From the NCBI GenBank assembly GCA_017632155.1, contig JAGBRZ010000155.1:1-24141 (forward strand): 24,141 nucleotides of DNA. The letters are read 5' to 3'. A model generated the notes under the pieces. The model made no database searches. It saw only the letters and a list, made by a program, of their open reading frames with translations, and was not told the origin of the DNA. Below, in pieces: positions 8,635-16,227 of the stretch (position 1 is its first letter; the number at the start of each line of letters is the position of its first letter). A program made the position numbers and the translations under genes. This DNA is from Clostridia bacterium. GTDB taxonomy: Bacteria > Bacillota_A > Clostridia > Oscillospirales > CAG-272.

Positions 8635-8659
8635 CAAACACCTCGTTTGGTGGTATCAT
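8631..8659 (+). promoter_or_regulatory. Promoter of the MBL-Gfo-TIM operon
   Basis: TTGACA (8631-8636), 17-bp spacer, TATCAT (8654-8659), near consensus. The -35 box overlaps the last codons and stop of the AraC gene, so the right-hand operon can be transcribed separately from the regulator. The Shine-Dalgarno aaaggag is at 8668-8674. Confidence 0.75.
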
Positions 8660-8681
8660 TTTCATATAAAGGAGTTGTGCT

Positions 8682-9551
8682 ATGGAAAAATTAATTCAAT
8701 ACAGAACAAAGGCATCTTTATATGACGGCGCTTTTGACAGCGTTGTCGGCTGGTCAGCAGCAGGAATGGGATATATCATTGTAACAGAGAATAAGCAGCT
8801 TATCGTCATCGACGGCGGATTTGGCGACGATGCGGAAAATATCATTTCATTGCTGAAAGAAAATTCAAATGAAGCGGTACCCGAAGTTGCTCTCTGGATA
8901 ATAACGCACCCGCACATCGACCATTACGGCGCTATCCGTGAAATCGCAAATAACGAAATCTATCGCGGAGAGATAAAAGTTGATAAGATAGTTTATTGGT
9001 TCCCGATGGAATTTTGCGGCAAGGACGGAAAGCCCGGTATGCTTGCAAAGGCAAATGAGCATCTTGAGGACATAGCATCTGCTTTTTCTGCAGAAAGCTA
9101 CCGCCCCGCACTTGATGAAAAGATGACGGTCGATTCACTCGAACTTCACTTTGTCTATGTTCCCGATGATTGCACCATCCTCAACACTGGCGGCGGAAAC
9201 GCAAATATGTGCTCGTTGATCTTTACAGTCCAAGGCAAGAACAAAAAGGTAATGTTTACCGGCGATGCTTACGGAAGAAGTATGCAAGTAACCGCTTGGA
9301 GATACAAGAAAAATCTCGCTTGTGACATTCTTCAAATGCCGCACCACGGACTTTGCGATGCCTACAATGCCGAATTTTACCGCGAGGTAAATGCCAAAAC
9401 TCTGCTCATCCCCATATCCGTGGCGGGCGACAGAACAATGCACTCCCAAATGTATGCGGGCAGAGAAGGCAGAGAATGCAATTTGATGACAGAATCAAAC
9501 GCCGAAACAATACACAAGGCGTTTGAGGGAACTATCGAAATAACTTTGTAA
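8682..9551 (+). CDS. Metallo-beta-lactamase-fold hydrolase
   Basis: 289-aa MBL-fold protein without a signal peptide. The zinc motif HPHIDH is at 76-81, preceded by the first-strand Asp in IVIDGGFGDD (41-50). The later ligand Asp195 is in MFTGDAYG, and a further His pair in MPHHG (219-223). This is the ComEC/lactonase-like branch rather than a beta-lactamase. Such enzymes hydrolyse lactones, thioesters, phosphoesters or other esters. Between an AraC gene and a Gfo/Idh/MocA dehydrogenase, opening a sugar lactone made by oxidation is the most attractive role, but that is inference. Its stop codon overlaps the Shine-Dalgarno of the next gene, indicating one operon. Confidence 0.85.
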   Translation: MEKLIQYRTKASLYDGAFDSVVGWSAAGMGYIIVTENKQLIVIDGGFGDDAENIISLLKENSNEAVPEVALWIITHPHIDHYGAIREIANNEIYRGEIKVDKIVYWFPMEFCGKDGKPGMLAKANEHLEDIASAFSAESYRPALDEKMTVDSLELHFVYVPDDCTILNTGGGNANMCSLIFTVQGKNKKVMFTGDAYGRSMQVTAWRYKKNLACDILQMPHHGLCDAYNAEFYREVNAKTLLIPISVAGDRTMHSQMYAGREGRECNLMTESNAETIHKAFEGTIEITL

Positions 9552-9561
9552 GGAGATAAAA

Positions 9562-10794
9562 ATGGATAATATCAGACTTGGAGTATTTGGTCTCGGACGC
9601 GGACGCTCGCTTTTCTCAAGTATGCTTGCCGCAGGTGCAGAAATCGTAGCCGTCTGTGAAAAAGATGAAAGACGAATCGAGGAAGCGCTGAAGATCGCCC
9701 CCGAAATAACCGTTTATCGCGATTTCGACGAATTTATCGAACACCCTATGGATGCTGTAATGCTCTGTAATTATTTCAATGAGCATACAGAATATGCTGT
9801 TCGTTGCCTTGAGCGAAATATCCACGTTCTCAGCGAAACTATGAGTAACACCACAATGGCTGACGGTGTAAAGCTCGTCCGCGCGGCAGAGAAGAGCAAT
9901 GCCTTTTATATGCTTGCCGAAAATTATCCCTTTATGGTATTCAATCAGGAATTAAGACGTGTCTACAGAGAGGGAACTCTCGGTCACGTTCTCTTTGCTG
10001 AGGGCGAGTATAATCACCCGCTCAACCCCAACAATATGGCTGAAGTTATCAAGCTCCGCCCATATCCCGAACATTGGCGTAATAACCTTCCAAGAACATA
10101 TTACATTACGCACTCCCTCGCACCATTGATGCATATCACAGGGCAGCGCCCTGTGCGCGTCACGGCAATGCCGGTCTACGGTTATGAGGAAGATGTATCG
10201 GGCTCCCTCAATGTCCGTGACCGCGCAGCTATTATAACAACTCTCAATGATGACAAGTCCGTGTTCCGTGTGACCGGATGTGCAAACTTTGGATGCCACG
10301 AAAATTCTTATCGTATATGCGGTGAACTCGGACAGGCTGAAAACGTCCGTGGAAGCGGCGGCAAGGTTATGGTCAACTATAATAAGTGGAATGTTCCCGA
10401 GGGCAAAGAGGAACACAATTTCTATAAGCCTGAATTTCCCGAAGAGGATAAGATCCTTATCGAAAAATCAGGCCACGGCGGAAGCGACTTCTATGTATTC
10501 CGTGAGTTTATTTCCTGCATCCGTGAAAACCGCCGCCCTGAATTTGATGAGCATTTCGCAACGACTATGGCTTCGGTTGCTATTCTCGCGCACAGAAGTA
10601 TCCTAAACGGCAACTGTGCGTTCGACATTCCTGATTTCCGCAAGGAAGAGGATCGTGTAAAGTATGAAAACGATGATCTGACTCCTTTTTACGGAAAAAA
10701 CGGAGAAGTTCCGACCATTCCCGCGTGCTCGGATGTCAATTATACTCCGTCACAAGCCAAGCGAGATGCATACGAAAAAGCGCTAAACTCATAA
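9562..10794 (+). CDS. Gfo/Idh/MocA-family NAD(P)-dependent oxidoreductase
   Basis: 410-aa protein. It has an N-terminal Rossmann domain (LGVFGLGRGRS, about 6-16) and a C-terminal alpha/beta substrate domain. The family oxidises sugars or cyclitols, often at C3, or reduces the keto forms. AENYPFMVFNQELRRVYREG (119-138) is typical. The usual EKP catalytic lysine is absent: the aligned stretch is VLSETMSN (89-96), a variant seen in part of the family. Tyr180-Tyr181 and His184 in TYYITHSLAPL are candidate active-site residues. Many relatives prepare sugars for beta-elimination by 3-oxidation, and the next gene encodes a TIM-barrel enzyme that could act on such a product. The Shine-Dalgarno aggag is at 9551-9555. 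Confidence 0.9.
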   Translation: MDNIRLGVFGLGRGRSLFSSMLAAGAEIVAVCEKDERRIEEALKIAPEITVYRDFDEFIEHPMDAVMLCNYFNEHTEYAVRCLERNIHVLSETMSNTTMADGVKLVRAAEKSNAFYMLAENYPFMVFNQELRRVYREGTLGHVLFAEGEYNHPLNPNNMAEVIKLRPYPEHWRNNLPRTYYITHSLAPLMHITGQRPVRVTAMPVYGYEEDVSGSLNVRDRAAIITTLNDDKSVFRVTGCANFGCHENSYRICGELGQAENVRGSGGKVMVNYNKWNVPEGKEEHNFYKPEFPEEDKILIEKSGHGGSDFYVFREFISCIRENRRPEFDEHFATTMASVAILAHRSILNGNCAFDIPDFRKEEDRVKYENDDLTPFYGKNGEVPTIPACSDVNYTPSQAKRDAYEKALNS

Positions 10795-10814
10795 ACATAA
10801 AGAGGTATATATAG

Positions 10815-11666
10815 ATGACAAAACACGCCCTGCCTATCTCCGCCTCCTTTCCTCCGCTCGGAATGTTCACCCCGCCCGAGGGGCTAAAACTCCTCAAGGA
10901 TCACAGATTCGATTCGATGGATTTTAATTTCGTAGCGGCACTTGATCGTTATGGGAAGAATTGGCAAGATATGATCGAAGAAGTTAAAAGACTTGCGGAT
11001 GAAACGGGTATGCTGATAGTTTCCGGACATCTTCCTTTCAGAGGAAAGAACACTGAGATGCTTGATGAAAAGGTAAAGATTTGCATTGAAATGGCAGCCG
11101 CCCTCGGTATTAAGCGCGCGGTGTTGCATCCTCTTGGCGATAACCGTATGCCCGCAGGCGAAGAAAATCATAGCTTTTGGTATGCAAAAAATATTGAATA
11201 TTATAACAAATACATTCCACTTGCTGATAAGGCGGGCTTCAAGCTTGTCACCGAAAATATGCGCGATCCTCATCAAGCATCGGGTTGTCATCGTTACGGT
11301 TCGACTGCGGATGAACTGATAGAACTCGCAGATCTCCTCGGACTTGAGATCTGTTGGGATTTCGGTCACGCAAACGAGGCAAAGCTTGATCATTATACCG
11401 AATTGCTCAAGATCGGTCATCGCCTTACTGTGACTCATTTCAACGATAACTGGAAGGGACCGGAAGACGAGCATCTCCCGCCTTTCTACGGCACTGCGGA
11501 CTGGGATGCCGCTTGCCGAGCTTTGCGCGAGATCGGATATTCAAATCCCCTTAACTTTGAGTTGAAATATAAAAATCTTCCCATTCGAATTATTCCTTAT
11601 GCCGTTGACCTCACCCGAGGTATCGGAGAGCTTTTGCTTGATATGATTTTTGAAAAGAGCGAATAA
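10815..11666 (+). CDS. Sugar phosphate isomerase/epimerase family TIM barrel enzyme
   Basis: 283-aa AP-endonuclease-2-like TIM barrel. A complete divalent-metal site can be read: Glu147 (LVTENMRD), Asp182 and His185 (CWDFGHAN), His208 (VTHFNDN) and Glu249 (LNFELKY), plus His72 and His105 on earlier strands. It starts 20 bases after the dehydrogenase stop with Shine-Dalgarno agagg at 10801-10805, and a GC-rich hairpin follows. Enzymes of this fold include tagatose/psicose epimerases, inosose dehydratases and the C-glycoside-cleaving DgpC/CarC type. Pairing with a Gfo/Idh/MocA dehydrogenase makes a keto-sugar epimerisation or elimination plausible. The exact reaction cannot be told from the sequence. 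Confidence 0.9.
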   Translation: MTKHALPISASFPPLGMFTPPEGLKLLKDHRFDSMDFNFVAALDRYGKNWQDMIEEVKRLADETGMLIVSGHLPFRGKNTEMLDEKVKICIEMAAALGIKRAVLHPLGDNRMPAGEENHSFWYAKNIEYYNKYIPLADKAGFKLVTENMRDPHQASGCHRYGSTADELIELADLLGLEICWDFGHANEAKLDHYTELLKIGHRLTVTHFNDNWKGPEDEHLPPFYGTADWDAACRALREIGYSNPLNFELKYKNLPIRIIPYAVDLTRGIGELLLDMIFEKSE

Positions 11667-11672
11667 AGGTAC

Positions 11673-11694
11673 GCCCCGCGCAAATGCGCGGGGC
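11673..11694 (+). terminator. GC-rich hairpin ending the MBL-Gfo-TIM operon
   Basis: A perfect 9-bp stem (11673-11681 with 11686-11694, loop aaat) lies 6 bases after the stop codon. Only a short cttttg T-run follows a few bases later, so termination may be partial. Confidence 0.6.
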
Positions 11695-11732
11695 AATCTG
11701 CTTTTGACCTCTCGAAATACACACAGCAAATA

Positions 11733-11740
11733 GCAATATT
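11733..11740. promoter_or_regulatory. Possible AraC-regulator half-site upstream of the binding-protein gene
   Basis: GCAATATT here is identical to the central eight bases of the palindrome at 7784-7795. It lies about 25 bp upstream of the candidate -35 boxes for the solute-binding protein unit, a normal place for an activator site. A chance match in AT-rich DNA is possible. Confidence 0.3.
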
Positions 11741-11765
11741 TGTCTGTATTTGGCACAAACTTGAC

Positions 11766-11805
11766 TTGACTATTTTGCGAAAAAATGATACTATTATTAT
11801 ATAAT
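11766..11805 (+). promoter_or_regulatory. Promoter of the solute-binding protein unit
   Basis: Two overlapping options: TTGACT (11766-11771), 17 bp, TACTAT (11789-11794); or TTGCGA (11775-11780), 19 bp, TATAAT (11800-11805). Either puts the transcript start at about 11801-11812, where the long structured element begins. Confidence 0.6.
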
Positions 11806-11809
11806 GTTA

Positions 11810-12085
11810 TTAGAGTGACAAGAATAATACGAACTAGTTTTTTGGCGACAAATATCCGCCATCAGTTCGTCAAACGCCTCGAATGTATTAATATACTATC
11901 ATCGGCGTTTTTCTGCTGCTGACGAATATTTGTCAGCCAAAAAATCTCCGACCCGAGAGCCTTAATTTTTAGGTGATTTTGGGTGCGGAGGACGACGCAA
12001 TGTATTAACCTTGCTAGGACGACAAGCCCCAAAGCGCCAAAAATTAAGGCTCTCGGGCTAGTTCGGATCATTCTTGTCACTCTAA
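11810..12085 (+). other. Three-helix palindromic element / structured leader of the binding-protein gene
   Basis: Outer arms 11810-11837 and 12058-12085 are inverted complements in 26 of 28 positions. They enclose two long hairpin arms. Arm A pairs 11838-11855 with 11926-11944 (18 bp, one bulged A) and holds an inner stem 11873-11878/11904-11909 with a small gtat-taat-atac tip. Arm B pairs 11952-11970 with 12039-12057, 19 bp without mismatch, with weaker inner pairing. The whole folds as a three-way junction. It begins about at the expected transcript start and ends 3 nt before the Shine-Dalgarno ggagg (12089-12093). It could be a regulatory RNA leader or a MITE-like element (flanking TA is compatible with IS630-type insertion). 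No coding frame inside is credible, and I recognise no known riboswitch. Confidence 0.85.
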
Positions 12086-12099
12086 ACTGGAGGAATAGT

Positions 12100-13596
12100 A
12101 TGAAATATCAAAGATTACCTCGTTTCATTTGCCTGATTTTGGCGGCCCTTATGCTTCTCTCTGCAGCGGTCGCGTGTGCAGACACGGGCACATCAAACGA
12201 AACAACAGCGGGTAACGCTGAAACAAAAGCTCCTGTTGCTTCCGAAACAGTCGCAGAAACCGAAAGCATTTATGATGCAGAAGGATATTTGAAGGATGAT
12301 CTTCCCGAAACGTTAAATTACGGCAATCAGGAAGTTGCTGTGCTTCATTGGAACGATGCGGATTATGAAGAGTTTTTTGCCGCATCCGAAAATGGCGAGA
12401 TCGTAAACGATGCTATCTATCAGCGTAACAGTAAGGTTGAGGCAAGACTTGATATCCAACTTAAGTTTGTCGGCACTGCTGGAGATACCAACAACGAGGC
12501 TGCTTTTGCAAGTTTCTTGGGCAATAGCATCAGTGCAGGTGAAAAGGCATATGATGTTGTCGGCGCATACAGCTATACCGCAGGTTTGTGCACAGTTGAG
12601 AATCTTTACTATGATATGACTGATCTGAACTATCTCGATTTTGAAAAGCCGTGGTGGCCCTCTAACCTTATCGAACAGTCTACCATTAACAACAAGCTGT
12701 ATTTTGTTTCCGGTGATATTTCCGCGAATGTAATTTATGCTATGTATGTTATCTTCTTTAATAAGGGCATCCAGAATGAGTTCAAGCTTGAAGATCCTTA
12801 TCAGCTTGTTCATGACGGTAAGTGGACTCTTGACAAGATGATAGATTATTCCAAGGGTATCTATTCGGATACCAACTCTAACGGAACAAAGGATGTTGGA
12901 GACCGTGCCGGTGTATACGTTTACACCCTTCACCTTGATCCGTTCCTTTGGGGCAGTGATATTTTCATCATCGACAGCACCGCCGGTAAATTTGAGCTTT
13001 CCGAAGATTACCTTGGTGAGAAGACATATCTCCTTCAGCAGAAACTGAAGAATTTCTTCGAGAAGACAGATGACGGTATTCATCATACAATAAAGGACGA
13101 GCAGCATAAGTATTTTGGCGAAGAGCTTGCACTCTTTATGCCCGAACGTTGCCATCGCGCCATTGCTTTCTCTGAAACTGCGGTCGATTTCGGAGTTCTC
13201 CCTGTTCCGAAGTATGATGAAGCTCAAGAGGATTACATCACCATTATGGGTAATACCTTCTCGCTTTACAGTATGCCTGCGGACGTTGTAGATCCTGAGA
13301 TGTCTGCTGCTGTAATTGAGTGTATGGCATCCGAATCTCACCGCACGATCATTCCCGCACTCTACGAGCGTTCCTTCCAGTACAGATATTCTAAGGAAGA
13401 GGTTGCTGCGCAAATGTTCGATATTGCAAAGGAAGGCGTAGTATTCGATATGGCTCGAATTTTTTCCAATTCTCTCAGTGCCTATAAGGCATGGCAGGGA
13501 GCGATCCGCTATCCCAATGCGTGGACAACCACCGTTGATATGGAACTCAGAATGTGGAAGAATCAGCTTGCAAAGATCCTTGAATCTTTAGAGTGA
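12100..13596 (+). CDS. Extracellular solute-binding lipoprotein (ABC transporter family 1-like)
   Basis: About 498 aa. The ATG at 12100 is preferred over the longer reading from 11983 because it has ggagg six bases upstream and begins a textbook lipoprotein signal: KYQR, a hydrophobic core, then SAAVAC with the lipidated Cys at residue 26. A Thr/Ser/Glu-rich linker (about 27-57) follows, then the periplasmic-binding-protein-like body. Segments such as EARLDIQLKFVG and LALFMPERCHRAI fit the family of oligosaccharide-binding proteins. The upstream frame reads through the structured element and is discounted. No ABC permease or ATPase gene lies in the window, so it must work with a transporter encoded elsewhere or serve as a sensor or scavenging protein. 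The ligand is unknown. Confidence 0.87.
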   Translation: MKYQRLPRFICLILAALMLLSAAVACADTGTSNETTAGNAETKAPVASETVAETESIYDAEGYLKDDLPETLNYGNQEVAVLHWNDADYEEFFAASENGEIVNDAIYQRNSKVEARLDIQLKFVGTAGDTNNEAAFASFLGNSISAGEKAYDVVGAYSYTAGLCTVENLYYDMTDLNYLDFEKPWWPSNLIEQSTINNKLYFVSGDISANVIYAMYVIFFNKGIQNEFKLEDPYQLVHDGKWTLDKMIDYSKGIYSDTNSNGTKDVGDRAGVYVYTLHLDPFLWGSDIFIIDSTAGKFELSEDYLGEKTYLLQQKLKNFFEKTDDGIHHTIKDEQHKYFGEELALFMPERCHRAIAFSETAVDFGVLPVPKYDEAQEDYITIMGNTFSLYSMPADVVDPEMSAAVIECMASESHRTIIPALYERSFQYRYSKEEVAAQMFDIAKEGVVFDMARIFSNSLSAYKAWQGAIRYPNAWTTTVDMELRMWKNQLAKILESLE

Positions 13597-13612
13597 TCAT
13601 AATAATCAATGT

Positions 13613-13637
13613 CGGGAGCCGACTCTGTCGGCTCCCG
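13613..13637 (+). terminator. Intercistronic hairpin, weak or partial terminator
   Basis: A perfect 11-bp stem (13613-13623 with 13627-13637) has a 3-nt loop. It is followed by caaaacc rather than a T-run, so it more likely protects the upstream mRNA or limits read-through into the next gene than stops all transcription. Confidence 0.5.
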
Positions 13638-13665
13638 CAAAACCATATAAAAGGATAAAAGTATA

Positions 13666-14718
13666 ATGAGAATTCATGCAGATTTTGAATGCGGAAATAT
13701 CCGCTTTATAAAACAAGATGGCAATGAGATATTCCTTACCAATGAAATGCGTGGCACAAAGCGCGACTCTGCGTATTATTGGGCTTTTTGTGTTGAAGGA
13801 GCCGCTGGTGAAACGTTGAATTTTCATCTTGACCGTGAATGGGTGGGGCCGTATGGTGCGGCAATTTCTCACGATCTTATAAATTGGCATTGGACCGAAA
13901 GCTCAATCGATGGAGCGTCCTTCAGCTATACTTTCGGAGCTGACGAAAACCGCGTCTACTTTGCACACGATCTGCTTTACACGCCGTCCCGCCTTACATC
14001 GATTCTTAACGAATTAGGCATAACTCCTTTTGCAGTTTGCAAAACTCTTCGAGGACGTGAAGTTCCTGCCTTCAAGATCGGGACAGGAAGCAAGAATGTT
14101 ATTCTTTCCGCTCGTCATCACGCTTGCGAATCTCCCGGAAGCTATGTTCTTGAAGGAATGATTCGCGAATATCTTGAAAATCCGATTGATGATATGTCTG
14201 TACTCGTTGTTCCAATGGTTGATTTTGATGGAGTTACCGAAGGAGAGCACGGAAAAGATCGCGATCCGCACGATCATAACCGCGATTATATCGAGGAGAA
14301 TATCTATCCCGAGGTAGGCGCGATCATTGATTATGCCAAGGATAAAGAAATAACATATGCTGTTGATTTTCACGCTCCTTCGCACCGTATAGGCAGAAGC
14401 AATCGCGTTTATCTCGTGCGTAAATTCCCGCATTTTGAAGAAAGATTCGATAACTTCGGCAAACTGCTTGAGGCGCGTTGCGGCGGTGATGCAATGACGT
14501 ATGATATGAAATATGACGTTCATCCCAATGTTGGGTGGAATAAGGACACAACCCCAACCTTCAGCACATATTTCAACAGCCGCACCGATTGCAAGCTTGC
14601 GCTGACTCTTGAAGTTACACATTACGGAACCGATGATAACAAGGTAACAGCCGAGCGACTCATAAACACCGGCAAAGAATTTTGCCGAGCACTTGATGAC
14701 TATTCAAAGAAATATTAA
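13666..14718 (+). CDS. M14-family zinc carboxypeptidase-like protein (cytosolic carboxypeptidase type)
   Basis: 350-aa putative metallohydrolase. Residues 1-115 form a beta-rich N-terminal domain like that of cytosolic carboxypeptidases (VYFAHDLLYTPSRL near 97-110). The rest is the M14 zinc-peptidase fold. The full catalytic set is visible: HxxE as His152-Ala-Cys-Glu155 (SARHHACESPGS), Asn205-Arg206 for the substrate carboxylate, His236 (VDFHAPSH) as third zinc ligand, and Glu316 (LTLEVTH) as general base. No signal peptide, so it acts inside the cell on an amide or peptide bond next to a carboxylate. It follows the solute-binding protein gene after a short hairpin, so the two may be co-transcribed. 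The substrate could be an imported amino-acid conjugate or peptide; this is inference. Confidence 0.85.
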   Translation: MRIHADFECGNIRFIKQDGNEIFLTNEMRGTKRDSAYYWAFCVEGAAGETLNFHLDREWVGPYGAAISHDLINWHWTESSIDGASFSYTFGADENRVYFAHDLLYTPSRLTSILNELGITPFAVCKTLRGREVPAFKIGTGSKNVILSARHHACESPGSYVLEGMIREYLENPIDDMSVLVVPMVDFDGVTEGEHGKDRDPHDHNRDYIEENIYPEVGAIIDYAKDKEITYAVDFHAPSHRIGRSNRVYLVRKFPHFEERFDNFGKLLEARCGGDAMTYDMKYDVHPNVGWNKDTTPTFSTYFNSRTDCKLALTLEVTHYGTDDNKVTAERLINTGKEFCRALDDYSKKY

Positions 14719-14723
14719 AAAAT

Positions 14724-14750
14724 CGTGCCTGACCGTTTCGGTCAGGCACG
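14724..14750. terminator. Bidirectional terminator between convergent genes
   Basis: A 12-bp stem (14724-14735 with 14739-14750, 3-nt loop). On the minus strand it is followed directly by a T-run (attttttaa), a strong terminator for gdhA. On the plus strand the following tatctttatatatt is weaker but usable for the carboxypeptidase gene. Confidence 0.85.
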
Positions 14751-14767
14751 TATCTTTATATATTGGA

Positions 14768-16213
<1,446 letters not shown>

Positions 16214-16227
16214 TTATATATTTTTTA

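Noticed and set aside
11810..12085. Known riboswitch, T-box, group I or group II intron
   Set aside because: There is no T-box sequence, no group II domain V pattern, no group I core that I can recognise, and no downstream terminator/antiterminator pair. The long near-perfect helices do not fit any ligand riboswitch I know.
11983..12099. N-terminal extension of the solute-binding protein frame
   Set aside because: The extension reads through arm B of the structured element, has no ribosome site, and would bury the lipoprotein signal that begins at 12100.
12313..13413. 366-codon minus-strand frame inside the solute-binding protein gene
   Set aside because: It is antisense to a clear lipoprotein gene, has no ribosome site, and shows no domain pattern.
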